Of a stretch of 64,000 bases of DNA, positions 1 to 9,633 are shown in pieces. The DNA is from Stappia stellulata DSM 5886. Lineage in GTDB: Bacteria; Pseudomonadota; Alphaproteobacteria; Rhizobiales; Stappiaceae. A program made the translations under genes and the position numbers. The stretch covers positions 62,001-126,000 of the forward strand of contig NZ_AUIM01000010.1 of assembly GCF_000423705.1 (NCBI RefSeq), written 5' to 3'. Within the stretch, counting starts at the first letter, position 1, and every line of letters starts with the position of its first letter. The notes below the pieces were generated by a model. The model saw only the letters and a list, made by a program, of their open reading frames with translations. It ran no database searches and was not told the DNA's origin.

Positions 1-598
1 CGCACATGACATCGGCGATGCCCACGCCCGCCTTGGTCGGCTCTCCGCCGTCCTCGTCGGCACGCCCGGTCAGCGACATCAGCCCGCCCATGCCCTGGAT
101 CAAAAAGTCGTAGCCGGCGCGCGCCGCATAGGGACCGCTCTGGCCGAAGCCGGAGATCGAGCAATAGATCAAGCCGGGATTCGACGGCTTGAGATCGTCG
201 TAACCGAGACCGCGCCGGGCGAGATCGCCGACCTTGAAATTCTCGATCAGCACGTCGGCCTTGCCCGCGAGCCGGCGCAGAAGATCCTGCCCCCCGGGCG
301 CCGCGATATCGATGGCGAGCGAGCGCTTGTTGCGGTTGGCGGACAGATAATAGGCGCTCTCGCGTGTCTCGTTTCCTTGCGCGTCCTTGAGAAAGGGCGG
401 TCCCCAGCCGCGGGTGTCGTCGCCGCGCCCCGGGCGTTCGATCTTCCACACGGTGGCGCCGAGATCGCCCAGCAATTGCGTGGCGGTGGGGCCGGCGAGA
501 ATGCGCGACAGGTCGAGCACGACAAGGCCCGCAAGCGGCCCCCGGGGGGCGCCGCCGGACGGATCGGGCGGGGTTTCAGTCCCAAATGAGGTCGTCAC
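1..598 (-). CDS. CaiB/BaiF (class III) CoA-transferase, partial
   Basis: The reverse strand is open from a GTG at 598 to the window edge (about 199 codons), so the C-terminal part is missing. The translation starts MTSFGTETPPDP and continues with the family N-terminus: LAGLVVLDLSRILAGPTATQ, then QLLGDLGATVWKIERPGRGD, SAYYLSANRNKRSLAIDI, ADVLIENFKVGDL and IYCSISGFGQSGP. These are hallmark segments of formyl-CoA/carnitine-type CoA-transferases, which move CoA between carboxylic acids through an enzyme-bound Asp anhydride; that Asp lies further on, in the unseen part. AAAGGA lies 11 bases before the GTG. The acyl substrate cannot be told from this portion. Confidence 0.9.
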   Translation of the reverse strand, partial: MTTSFGTETPPDPSGGAPRGPLAGLVVLDLSRILAGPTATQLLGDLGATVWKIERPGRGDDTRGWGPPFLKDAQGNETRESAYYLSANRNKRSLAIDIAAPGGQDLLRRLAGKADVLIENFKVGDLARRGLGYDDLKPSNPGLIYCSISGFGQSGPYAARAGYDFLIQGMGGLMSLTGRADEDGGEPTKAGVGIADVMC

Positions 599-632
599 CG
601 GCGCGAAGGTCCTTTCAGGCGGTCGGAGAAAA

Positions 633-1136
633 TCAGACGGCGGCTCCCCTGCGCCAGCGCACGACGGCGCCGCAGACGAGACCGAAGATGAGATGCCCGA
701 CGAGCGAGGCCCAGGTCAACTGGATGAAGCCGAGAAACGGCGGCAGTCCGGCAATCAGATGGGCCATGACGTAGAGCGCGAACACCCAGAGCCCGACGCC
801 GAAGCCCAGCGCGACCACCGGCCAGGGCAGGAACGGCAGGAACCGGTCGGCAATCGGCCTGGCAATGAAGAGATAGCCGAGGGGATAGAAAACGATGCCG
901 ACAACGAGATGCACGATCTCGGCCAGCGCAAAACTGCTGAACCCGAAGACCGACTGGACGAGGGCGGCCGGCTGCAACGGGCCGCCGACCCACAAGGGCG
1001 TGATGAAACGCGCCCAGATCTCCCAGGCGCCATCGGCAAAAAGGCCGGCGAGGATCGCGGTCGCGAGCGTCGCCAGCGTCAGCGGGGGAAACGGGCCGTG
1101 TTGCGGCCGGAGGGTGGAAGAGACGGAGGCGGGCAT
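633..1136 (-). CDS. Small integral membrane protein, function unknown
   Basis: A 167-residue protein with four hydrophobic stretches (about residues 19-37, 60-90, 103-128 and 137-158), which predicts a four-helix inner-membrane protein ending in a short basic cytoplasmic tail (VRWRRGAAV). I recognise no catalytic motif and cannot assign a family. GAGGAG sits nine bases before the ATG. It is read in the same direction as the CoA-transferase gene, 34 bases upstream of its start, so the two may be co-transcribed. The coding assignment is supported by the coherent membrane topology and third-position GC bias like that of neighbouring genes. Confidence 0.7.
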   Translation of the reverse strand: MPASVSSTLRPQHGPFPPLTLATLATAILAGLFADGAWEIWARFITPLWVGGPLQPAALVQSVFGFSSFALAEIVHLVVGIVFYPLGYLFIARPIADRFLPFLPWPVVALGFGVGLWVFALYVMAHLIAGLPPFLGFIQLTWASLVGHLIFGLVCGAVVRWRRGAAV

Positions 1137-1309
1137 GGATCAGGGCTCCTCAGGGCGACCCGCCGGACCCGGCGGCGTTGCAGGCAGACGCCGGGAACCG
1201 GTTGTCCGGTCCCGACATCCGACTGTGGGAGCAATGCCCGCTCCGTTCAAATCAACCGAGCGAGACGCGCCGGCCAGTTGCCCTCACGCTGGCGTGACCA
1301 GGCGCCGGG

Positions 1310-3202
1310 TCAGGCTTTCGCCTTTTCCGGCTCCGGTTCGAAAAACGCGCGCGACGGCACGAAGGCAACGCCAAGGGCTGCATGAGCGGAGAGACGGAGC
1401 GGCAGCAGGCATTCCGGCGGCACGGTCTCCTCCGGCAGGCGCCAGAGGCGCGTTGCCAGTGCCAGCCGTCCGACCCACTCGCCCGAGGTGCCAAGCGCAA
1501 GCGGGACCGCGATGGCGGGACCGAGGATCACCGGCAGGAGCGGCCAGACGAGGTCCGGCGCAAAGGCCGCCGCCCAGGCAAAGCCGGCAAAGCCGAAGAC
1601 CATCTGCGGCCAGAGCCGCGACACGCAAAGACCGAGCGGAAGGGCGCGCGTGTCGCGCACCTGTGCGCCCCAGCCCATCGCCTTGCCAAAGGGGAGACCG
1701 GCAATGAAGAGCGACACGGCAACGGCGACGACCGGCGCCATCAGGGCCGCGAAGACGATTTCCGACAGCGACCCCAAAACGATCCGAACCGGCCCGCCAA
1801 AGGCCGCGCGCAAACGCCGGTCGGCAAGGATGTCGATCACGGTGGCGATCTTGGGCGCGAAGATCATCGTCAGGATCACGACGAAAAGCGTGAAGCCGGA
1901 AGCCTGCTCGAACTGCACCAGATCCGCACCGCCAAGGGCGACAACCCCGGCACCGGTCGTCATGAAGAGGAGCCACGCGGGGGCGGACACGAACATCAGG
2001 ATCGCCAGTGCCATCTGCACGCGGCTTGTCGGCAAAAGACCCGGCAGGCCGAGCAGTTTGAAATACTGAAGATTGCCCTGACACCAGCGCAATTCGCGGC
2101 GGATGAACTCCAGCGCGTTGGGCGGGTTTTCCTCAAAGCTCTCCGTCTCGCGCGGGATCACGCGGACCTCGTAGCCGGCGCGGCGCATCAACACCGCCTC
2201 GACCTGGTCGTGGCTCAGGATCCAGCCCGACAGCGGGCCTTCGCCGGCAAGCTTGGGCAGATGACAGGCCTCGGTGAAGGGTTTCACCCTGAGAATTGCG
2301 TTGTGCCCCCAATAGGGACCGCAATCGCCCTGCCACCACGCGCTGCCCAGCGTATAGGAGCGCATCCCGAGCCGCATGCCGAACTGGAAGATCCGGGCGA
2401 AGGCGCTGTTGGTCGGCATGCCGACGACCAGCGTCTGCAGGATGCCGAGACGCGGGTTTGCATCCATCTTGGCGACGAGATCGACAATGGCCGCGCCGGA
2501 CATGAAACTGTCGGCATCGAGCACCAGCGCATAATCGTGGCTGGCGCCCCAGCGGACGCAGAAATCGCGGATGTTGCCCGCCTTGAAGCCCGGATTGTCG
2601 TCGCGGCGACGGTAGACGACGGGCAGAACATCGGCCCAGCGTTCGGCGAGCGCGGAAAAGACGGCGTCTTCCTTGGCAGCAATTTCGGGCTGATTGGTAT
2701 CGCTGAGCACATAAAGAGCAAAGCCCGACGCATGCCGGGTTCGGGCGAGATCGGCAAGCATGGCATCGAGGTGAACCGCTACCTGGTCGACATCCTCGTT
2801 GCGGATGCAGGAGAGGATCGCGGTGGAGGAGCGGCTTGAAACGGATGTGTCGCCGGAGGCGATCGGACAGACAGCACCGACCGGATCGCGCTGCGTGCGC
2901 ATCAGGGTCAGGCCGATTGCCGCATTCCAGAAGCCGATCGCGGTCCAGGGCAGGGTCAGCAGAAAGAAGCCGATCATCAGCCCCTCCACCCAGCTTAGCC
3001 CGTCGGCGGAGAAACTCACGGTCAAGAGGGTTGTCAGCGCAAGGATCGTGGCCAGAACCAGTGTCGCAAACACGCCGCGGCGCACCGCCAGACGGCGTGC
3101 ATCCACCGGCACATGCGCCGCGCCGGATGCGGAGGTCTCGGACGCATGGCCAAGGCCGGTCGGATCCGGTGTCAAAAAATGCGGACGGTGTTTTTGGAAC
3201 AT
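1310..3202 (-). CDS. opgH: Periplasmic glucan biosynthesis glucosyltransferase OpgH (MdoH)
   Basis: Inner-membrane family 2 glycosyltransferase that polymerises UDP-glucose into osmoregulated periplasmic glucan. Two N-terminal membrane segments precede a cytoplasmic GT2 domain holding YRRRDDNPGFKAGNI, the DxD motif in ALVLDADSF, GDCGPYWGHNA, the SHDQVEA segment and RRELRWCQGN, the family's equivalent of the Q/RxxRW processivity motif; further membrane segments follow. At about 630 residues it matches alphaproteobacterial OpgH and lacks the long N-terminal extension of the 847-residue E. coli protein. An ATG 18 bases further upstream (3220) is in frame, but AAAGGT is correctly spaced only for the start at 3202. 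No opgG lies next to it, so the periplasmic partner must be elsewhere. Confidence 0.92.
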   Translation of the reverse strand: MFQKHRPHFLTPDPTGLGHASETSASGAAHVPVDARRLAVRRGVFATLVLATILALTTLLTVSFSADGLSWVEGLMIGFFLLTLPWTAIGFWNAAIGLTLMRTQRDPVGAVCPIASGDTSVSSRSSTAILSCIRNEDVDQVAVHLDAMLADLARTRHASGFALYVLSDTNQPEIAAKEDAVFSALAERWADVLPVVYRRRDDNPGFKAGNIRDFCVRWGASHDYALVLDADSFMSGAAIVDLVAKMDANPRLGILQTLVVGMPTNSAFARIFQFGMRLGMRSYTLGSAWWQGDCGPYWGHNAILRVKPFTEACHLPKLAGEGPLSGWILSHDQVEAVLMRRAGYEVRVIPRETESFEENPPNALEFIRRELRWCQGNLQYFKLLGLPGLLPTSRVQMALAILMFVSAPAWLLFMTTGAGVVALGGADLVQFEQASGFTLFVVILTMIFAPKIATVIDILADRRLRAAFGGPVRIVLGSLSEIVFAALMAPVVAVAVSLFIAGLPFGKAMGWGAQVRDTRALPLGLCVSRLWPQMVFGFAGFAWAAAFAPDLVWPLLPVILGPAIAVPLALGTSGEWVGRLALATRLWRLPEETVPPECLLPLRLSAHAALGVAFVPSRAFFEPEPEKAKA

Positions 3203-3289
3203 ACAACGACCTTTGCACATATATGAAAGAGTCCCGAATGCGGCGACCCGACAATTGGGTTATACGTCGCCCGGGACTGAGGAGGATTT

Positions 3290-4309
3290 GTGACGCACCG
3301 CACAAACGTGAAAAAATTTCCGTGCGACATGCAGGCGTTGTGGTCCGTCGAGCCGGGCCGCATGGCGCTCCGCAGCGGAACCGTCCCCGCGCCGGAGACC
3401 GGAGACGTCTGCGTGCGCGCCCGTTTCAGCGGCGTCAGTCCGGGCACCGAACGGCTGGTTTTGTCCGGCAAGGTGCCCGAAAGCGAATGGAGCCGCATGC
3501 GCGCGCCGTTCCAGGCCGGCGACTTTCCCTTTCCCGTGAAATACGGATATGCCAGCGTCGGCGAGATCGTCGCCGGCGCGCCCGGGCGGCTGGGCGAGAC
3601 CGTCTTCGTGCTCCATCCCCATCAGTCCTTCTACACGGTTCCTGCGGACGCCGCGATTCCGCTGCCCGACGGCGTTCCGGCGGCGCGCGGCATCCTGGCG
3701 GCCAACATGGAAACCGCCCTCAACGGGTTATGGGACGGCGGGGCCTCACCGGGAGATCACATTGCCGTGGTCGGCGGGGGCATCATCGGCCTGCTCGTCG
3801 CATATCTCGCCGCCCGGATCCCCGGCACGCGCGTTACCGTCGTGGATATCGATCCTTCCCGCAAAGCACCTGCGCGCGCGCTCGGCGCCGGTTTCGCGAC
3901 GCCGGAAACCGCACCGCGCGACCAGGATCTCGTCTATCACGCCAGCGGTCACCCGGACGGGCTCGACACCGCGCTTTCCCTGGCGGGGATCGAGGCCTGC
4001 GTCGTGGAGATGAGCTGGTATGGTAGCACGCCCGTCACGGCAACACTTGGCGGCGCCTTCCACAGCCGGCGGCTGACGCTGCGCTCCAGCCAGGTCGGGC
4101 GCGTTCCGCCGCACCGCCAGCCGCGCTGGAGCCATCGGCGACGGCTTGAAACCGCGCTTTCACTTTTGCGTGACCCGGCGCTCGACGCCCTGATTTCAAA
4201 GCCCGTTCCGCTAACGGGGGCGGCGCAGCGCGTTCCCGCCCTGCTCGGCCCCGAGGGCTGCGGGCGAATGCCGCTGATTTCCTACGACACCACGGCGGAT
4301 CGTGACTGA
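3290..4309 (+). CDS. MDR-superfamily (zinc-alcohol-dehydrogenase-like) oxidoreductase
   Basis: A 339-residue medium-chain dehydrogenase/reductase. The N-terminal GroES-like part carries SGVSPGTERLVLSG and a Rossmann domain follows with VVGGGIIGLLVAYLAA (about 160-175) and VTVVDIDPSRK. The usual catalytic-zinc cysteine is replaced by Ser in GVSPGTE, a pattern also seen in BchC-like members, so it is probably zinc-independent or structurally divergent. The GTG start follows GAGGAGGA at short spacing. It heads four same-strand genes with PTPS-like, GT4 and methyltransferase products, separated by 36 bases and then by overlaps, which points to one pathway, probably oxidation or reduction of a small-molecule side chain. 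The substrate is not identifiable from sequence. Confidence 0.8.
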   Translation: MTHRTNVKKFPCDMQALWSVEPGRMALRSGTVPAPETGDVCVRARFSGVSPGTERLVLSGKVPESEWSRMRAPFQAGDFPFPVKYGYASVGEIVAGAPGRLGETVFVLHPHQSFYTVPADAAIPLPDGVPAARGILAANMETALNGLWDGGASPGDHIAVVGGGIIGLLVAYLAARIPGTRVTVVDIDPSRKAPARALGAGFATPETAPRDQDLVYHASGHPDGLDTALSLAGIEACVVEMSWYGSTPVTATLGGAFHSRRLTLRSSQVGRVPPHRQPRWSHRRRLETALSLLRDPALDALISKPVPLTGAAQRVPALLGPEGCGRMPLISYDTTADRD

Positions 4310-4345
4310 CGAGCCGTCTCCCTAGACACTTTCCGGAGAAGTCCC

Positions 4346-4744
4346 ATGCACAGTGTTGAAGTCCGCGACCACATCATGATCGCCCATTCCTTCAAGGGCG
4401 AGGTCTTCGGTCCGGCGCAGAAGATGCACGGCGCCACCTTCGTGGTCGACGCGGCGTTCCGCGCGCGCGATCTCGACGCGAACGGCATCGTCATCGATAT
4501 CGGCCGCGCCCATGAGGTGCTGAAGGAAACGCTGGAACCGCTCAACTTCCAGAACCTCGACGACGTGCCCGAATTCAAGGGCAAGAACACGACGACGGAA
4601 TTCCTCACCCGCCACATCTTCGACAAGCTTGCCGCCGCGGCCCGCGCCGACCGGCTGGGGCGCCCCGGCGCCGAGCTTCATGCGATCCGCGTGACCCTGC
4701 ATGAATCCCATGTGGCGCGGGCCTGGTACGAAGCCGAAATCTGA
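4346..4744 (+). CDS. 6-pyruvoyl-tetrahydropterin synthase/QueD-like protein with altered active site
   Basis: A 132-residue PTPS-fold protein, the usual size for this family. IAHSF (His14), the KMHGATF segment (His28), NTTTEFLTRHIFDKL and a C-terminal VTLHESHVARAWYEAE align with the T-fold of 6-carboxy/pyruvoyl-tetrahydropterin synthases. Compared with E. coli QueD (CGRLHGH), the catalytic Cys is Ala24 and the third zinc His of HGH is Ala30; the His of the LDHHYLN segment is also missing (here LEPLNFQN). Two of three zinc ligands and the late Glu remain. It probably binds a pterin-like ligand but may not run the canonical reaction. Its stop overlaps the next start as TGATG, so translation is probably coupled to the GT4 gene. 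Confidence 0.8.
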   Translation: MHSVEVRDHIMIAHSFKGEVFGPAQKMHGATFVVDAAFRARDLDANGIVIDIGRAHEVLKETLEPLNFQNLDDVPEFKGKNTTTEFLTRHIFDKLAAAARADRLGRPGAELHAIRVTLHESHVARAWYEAEI

Positions 4745-5820
4745 TGAGCGCAGCCGCGTCCGACTTCACCTTTCTTTATCCGGGCGATCTCTCGACCCCG
4801 ACCGGCGGCTATCTCTACGACCGGGAGATGATCGCGGCGCTGGAGAGGGCGGGAGCACGCGTCGAGACGCGCTCGCTCGGCCCCGGATATCCGGCGCCGT
4901 CCCCAAAGGTGCGGGCGCAGGCGCAAGCGACGTTGGCGGCACTGCCGGACGGGCGGCTCACCGTGATCGACGGGCTGGCCTGCGGCGTGATGGCCGAGGA
5001 ACTCGCGCCCCATGCCGCACGGTTGCGGCTCGTTTCGCTTCTGCATCATCCGCTTGGCCATGAAAGCGGACTGGATGACGCGCGTTCATCCGCGCTGCTT
5101 GCTGCGGAACGGGCAGCCCTTGCCCACGTTCGCCATGTCGTGACAACGAGCGCGGCGACGGCGCGCGCCGTGTGCGAGACCTTCGGCGTCGCGGCAAAGG
5201 CCGTCAGCGTCGTGGAACCGGGCGTCGAGATCGACGCGCGCGTCCCTGCGAAAGGGCCGAGAGACGGCGCCGGTCCGCTCCGGCTTCTCAGCGTCGGCTC
5301 GCTGATCCCGCGCAAGGACCATGCGACGCTGCTGGACGCGCTCAGCCGGCTGGGAGATCGCGACCTGCGGCTCGACATCGCCGGAAGCGCCGCGCTCGAT
5401 CCGGACCACGCCGGAGAGATCCGCGCGTTGATCGCGCGGCTCGGGCTTGAAGACAAGGTCACCCTGCATGGCGCGCTGCCGCGCGAGGCACTCGACGCCC
5501 TCTACCGGGCGGCGGATCTCTTCGTGCTGACAACGCTTTACGAGGGCTATGGCATGGCCTTCGTCGAGGCGATGGCCCATGGCCTTCCGGTCGTCGCGAC
5601 GGGAGACGGCGCGGTGCGCGACACGGTCCCGGAAACAGCCGGTATCTTTTTGCCGGTTGGCGACGTCGCGGCGGTCGCCGACGCCCTTGCCCGGCTCGCC
5701 GCCACGCCGCAAGATCGCCATGCGCTGTCGCTGGGCGCGCTTGCGCATGTCGCGCAACTGCCGGACTGGGACGCGCAAGCCGCGCGGTTTATCGACATCT
5801 TGAAAGGCATGGAGCAATGA
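4744..5820 (+). CDS. Glycosyltransferase family 4 (GT-B)
   Basis: A 358-residue retaining GT-B glycosyltransferase. The N-terminal lobe starts FLYPGDLSTPTGGYLYDREM, the sugar-donor lobe starts RLLSVGSLIPRKDHATLLDAL, and the donor site is ADLFVLTTLYEGYGMAFVEA, which contains the E-x7-E pattern of GT4. It has no signal peptide or membrane segment and should be cytoplasmic. Its start shares a base with the PTPS-like stop and its stop overlaps the methyltransferase start (ATGA), so it belongs to the four-gene unit and may glycosylate the product made by the first two enzymes. The sugar donor is unknown. Confidence 0.87.
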   Translation: MSAAASDFTFLYPGDLSTPTGGYLYDREMIAALERAGARVETRSLGPGYPAPSPKVRAQAQATLAALPDGRLTVIDGLACGVMAEELAPHAARLRLVSLLHHPLGHESGLDDARSSALLAAERAALAHVRHVVTTSAATARAVCETFGVAAKAVSVVEPGVEIDARVPAKGPRDGAGPLRLLSVGSLIPRKDHATLLDALSRLGDRDLRLDIAGSAALDPDHAGEIRALIARLGLEDKVTLHGALPREALDALYRAADLFVLTTLYEGYGMAFVEAMAHGLPVVATGDGAVRDTVPETAGIFLPVGDVAAVADALARLAATPQDRHALSLGALAHVAQLPDWDAQAARFIDILKGMEQ

Positions 5821-6632
5821 GCGGATTTTCCGGCGACTGGCTCTCGGCGCGCGAACCCGTCGACCTGCGGGCCCGCAATGCAAAGGTCCGCGATGCCTTT
5901 TTCAATCATCTCGCCGTGCGCAGGAGCTCCGACCCGTCGCGCCCGCTGGCGCTGCTCGATCTCGGCGCGGGCACCGGCGCGACGCTTCGCGCACTCGCCC
6001 CCCATGTCGCGACACCTCAGGCTTGGCGGCTCGCGGAACACGATCCGGCGCTGATCGCACGCGCCCGCACGCTCATGGACGGGCAGGAAATGCCGGTGGA
6101 GATCGTCGAGACGGATCTCGCGACGGGCGTGCCCGAGGCGCTGCTCGACGGCATCGACGGGGTCACCACGTCCGCGTTTCTCGATCTGGTGTCGGCGGGA
6201 TGGATCTCCGCCTTCGCCCGCCAGCTGGCGGCGCACCGGCTGCCGTTCCTGGCGATGCTGACCTATGACGGGCGCCTGTCGCTCGCGCCCGCCGACCCCC
6301 TCGACGAAAGCATCCGCGAGGCAATGAACACGCATCAGCACGGCGACAAGGGGTTCGGCGCAGCACTCGGACCGCAGGCCTCCGATCTCACCCGCGAGGC
6401 GTTTCAGCAGGTGAACTTCCGCGTGGTCGAAGGCCCGTCGGACTGGGAGGCGGAGCGCGGCGAGCAGGCGTTCCAGTCAATGCTGGTCGACGGCTGGGTC
6501 GAGGCCGCCCGGGACATGGCGGTCGATGCCGACAGCCTCGCGCGCTGGCACGAGCGCCGGCGCGGGGAAATCGCCGCGCAGGAGCTCGTCACCCGGGTCG
6601 GGCATCGCGACCTCGCCTGCCTGCCGGTATAG
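5817..6632 (+). CDS. SAM-dependent class I methyltransferase
   Basis: A 271-residue cytoplasmic protein. Motif I, LALLDLGAGTGATLRALAPH (near residues 42-60), is followed by WRLAEHDPALIARA and an acidic strand end; VTTSAFLDLVSAGW and FLAMLTYDGRLSLAP match later class I methyltransferase strands. It closes the MDR/PTPS-like/GT4 operon with a four-base ATGA overlap, so a methyl group is probably added to the same small molecule. The gene ends 11 bases before the convergent thiolase gene; a short inverted repeat (GAAGG/CCTTC) sits between them without a T-run. Confidence 0.82.
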   Translation: MSGFSGDWLSAREPVDLRARNAKVRDAFFNHLAVRRSSDPSRPLALLDLGAGTGATLRALAPHVATPQAWRLAEHDPALIARARTLMDGQEMPVEIVETDLATGVPEALLDGIDGVTTSAFLDLVSAGWISAFARQLAAHRLPFLAMLTYDGRLSLAPADPLDESIREAMNTHQHGDKGFGAALGPQASDLTREAFQQVNFRVVEGPSDWEAERGEQAFQSMLVDGWVEAARDMAVDADSLARWHERRRGEIAAQELVTRVGHRDLACLPV

Positions 6633-6642
6633 CGAGCGAAGG

Positions 6643-7848
<1,206 letters not shown>

Positions 7849-8178
7849 TGCGAAGCCCCTCCCGCGGGCAAACTTTAAACCTAAAGCGTTTTCGGCGACA
7901 AGGGAGGCCGCGTCAACGCCTGACCGGCATTCATTTAATAATTAATCGACCGGACGGTCAATGAATTAGCATCCGGTTTGCCGGCTTTCCCGCGCCGGTC
8001 GGCGCGCCCAGCCTCGCAAATCTGCAAGACCAGGAAAACACACGATTAACCTTATCAAAAACATAACTTCTTTCATTCAACAACTTCAGATATTGTCAAT
8101 ACACTTGTGCGATACGTGATCCATCAAAGCGCAGGCAAGAAAACAAAAAATTCACCTGCCAAGAACAGGAGAAGTGTC
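7849..8178. other. Divergent intergenic region between thiolase and carrier-protein operon
   Basis: This 330-base non-coding stretch is clearly richer in A+T than its surroundings, particularly 8041-8110, and holds the promoters for both divergent units. It contains the inverted repeat at 7948-7959 described separately. The first credible ribosome-binding site on the + strand is AGGAG at 8167-8171. I see no open frame with a start signal inside it. Confidence 0.6.
7948..7959. promoter_or_regulatory. Inverted repeat, possible TetR-family operator
   Basis: GACCGGACGGTC is a 5-bp inverted repeat (GACCG/CGGTC, two-base centre) flanked by A+T-rich sequence, about 90 bases upstream of the thiolase start and 220 upstream of the carrier-protein start. 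Operators of this shape are common for TetR-family repressors of acyl-CoA genes. No regulator gene is adjacent, so the assignment is inference. Confidence 0.3.
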
Positions 8179-8436
8179 ATGTCCGCCGTTGAAGCCATTC
8201 GATCGATTGTCGCAAAACACGGCAAGCTGCCGGTTGATGTCGCGACATTGCAGGACGACGCGGACCTCTATGCGGCCGGTCTGTCCTCCTTTGCCTCGGT
8301 GCAGCTGATGCTCGCCATCGAGGAGCATTTCGATATCGAGTTTCCGGAAGACCGGCTGAACCGCAAGACATTTTCCAGCATCAAGGCGATTACCGAGGTC
8401 GTGACGGAGCTGAGCAAAGATCAGCAGGCCGCATGA
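8179..8436 (+). CDS. Stand-alone acyl/aminoacyl carrier protein
   Basis: An 85-residue acidic helical-bundle carrier protein. The phosphopantetheine site is Ser37 in GLSSFASVQLML, where the usual DSL is replaced by SSF; FDIEFPEDRLNRKTFSSIKA matches the third and fourth helices of ACPs. AGGAG seven bases before the ATG at 8179 fixes the start; the longer in-frame reading from 8107 lacks such a signal. The gene begins a + strand unit with an acyl-CoA dehydrogenase homologue (overlap ATGATGA), an amino acid:[carrier protein] ligase and a DUF1839 gene. It is therefore probably the cognate acceptor: a single amino acid would be loaded as a thioester onto the phosphopantetheine arm rather than a fatty acyl chain. 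Confidence 0.88.
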   Translation: MSAVEAIRSIVAKHGKLPVDVATLQDDADLYAAGLSSFASVQLMLAIEEHFDIEFPEDRLNRKTFSSIKAITEVVTELSKDQQAA

Positions 8437-9617
8437 TGAACATCCACGCCCACGCCCCGAACCTCGAGCTGACAGCACGCGCCCGCCGCGTGGCGGCGGT
8501 GGCCGCAAGCCATGCCGACCACGTCGATCGCGACGGCCGCTTCCCGGCGGAAGCCGTCGAGGCGATGCGCGCGGAACGCCTGATGGGCGTGCAGATCCCG
8601 ACCGATTTCGGCGGCGAGGGCGCATCCACGGCCGAGATCGCCGAACTGTGTTCGATCCTCGGGCAGGCATGTTCCTCCTCCGCGATGGTTTTCGCGATGC
8701 ATCAGATCAAGGTGTCGAGCCTCGTCACCCACGGCGGCGACGATCCCTGGCACCAGGGCTTCATGGCGCGGGTCGCCGGCGAGCAGTTGCTGCTTGGATC
8801 GGCCACCACGGAAGGCGGCATCGGCGGCAACATGCGCAACTCCATTTGCGCCATCGAGGTCGACGGCGACACCTGCCGTCTGGAGAAGAACGCGACCGTG
8901 ATTTCCTATGGCGACCAGGCGGACGCCATCCTGATCACCTCGCGCAGCCACGCCGATGCGGCAGCAAGCGACCAGGTTCTGACCGTTTTTCTCAAGGACC
9001 AGTACACGCTGGAAAAGACACATGTCTGGGACGCGCTCGGCATGCGCGGCACCTGTTCCGACGGCTATGTCTTCAAGGGAGAGGCGCCGGCGGTCCAGAT
9101 CCTGCCGCGCCCCTTTGCCGAGATCGCCGCGCAGTCCATGCTCGCCCACGCCCATATCCTGTGGAGCGCGGTGTGGTACGGGATCGCCGCCGATGCCTTC
9201 GGCCGGGCCCAGGCCTTCGTGCGGGCCGCCGCGCGCAAGTCCCCCGACACGGCACCGCCGGGCGCGCTGCGCGTCGCGGAAGCCTCAAGCCTGCTGCAGG
9301 GCGTCAAGGCCAGCATCGTGGCCGCGCTCGAGATGTATGAGGCAGCGCGCGAGAACGAGGACAAATTGTCGTCCATGAGTTTCTCGGTTGCGATGAACAA
9401 CCTCAAGATCGCCAGCTCGCAGACCGTCCTGACGATCATCAATCACTGCATGCTGATCTGCGGCATCCTGGCCTACAAGAACGGCACCCCGTTCAGCCTC
9501 GGCCGGCATCTGCGCGACGCGCATTCCGCGCAGCTGATGATCTCCAACGACCGCATTCTCGGCAACACGTCGAACATGCTCTTGATCCACAAGCAAGATA
9601 CCAGCCTTCTGGGCTGA
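8433..9617 (+). CDS. Acyl-CoA dehydrogenase-family flavoprotein
   Basis: A 394-residue homologue of FAD acyl-CoA dehydrogenases. The N-terminal helical part has [20 protein letters not shown], the middle beta part has [20 protein letters not shown], and the C-terminal bundle holds [20 protein letters not shown]. The usual C-terminal catalytic Glu segment of fatty-acid enzymes is not evident, so the substrate is probably not an ordinary acyl-CoA. Its start overlaps the carrier-protein stop, implying coupled expression. Family members of this fold oxidise aminoacyl thioesters on carrier proteins (for example prolyl-S-PCP to pyrrolyl-S-PCP), so action on an aminoacyl-S-carrier is an attractive inference here. 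Confidence 0.83.
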   Translation: MMNIHAHAPNLELTARARRVAAVAASHADHVDRDGRFPAEAVEAMRAERLMGVQIPTDFGGEGASTAEIAELCSILGQACSSSAMVFAMHQIKVSSLVTHGGDDPWHQGFMARVAGEQLLLGSATTEGGIGGNMRNSICAIEVDGDTCRLEKNATVISYGDQADAILITSRSHADAAASDQVLTVFLKDQYTLEKTHVWDALGMRGTCSDGYVFKGEAPAVQILPRPFAEIAAQSMLAHAHILWSAVWYGIAADAFGRAQAFVRAAARKSPDTAPPGALRVAEASSLLQGVKASIVAALEMYEAARENEDKLSSMSFSVAMNNLKIASSQTVLTIINHCMLICGILAYKNGTPFSLGRHLRDAHSAQLMISNDRILGNTSNMLLIHKQDTSLLG

Positions 9618-9633
9618 GGGGAGGAACGGAGCC

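Noticed and set aside
387-1385. Long + strand open frame opposite the CoA-transferase and membrane-protein genes
   Set aside because: Its composition is that of an antisense shadow (Arg/Gly/Pro-rich, no motifs), while the minus strand encodes recognisable families.
3290-4309. Assignment of the MDR protein as BchC (bacteriochlorophyllide dehydrogenase)
   Set aside because: The GVSPGTER motif is shared, but no bacteriochlorophyll genes adjoin it and the neighbours point to another pathway.
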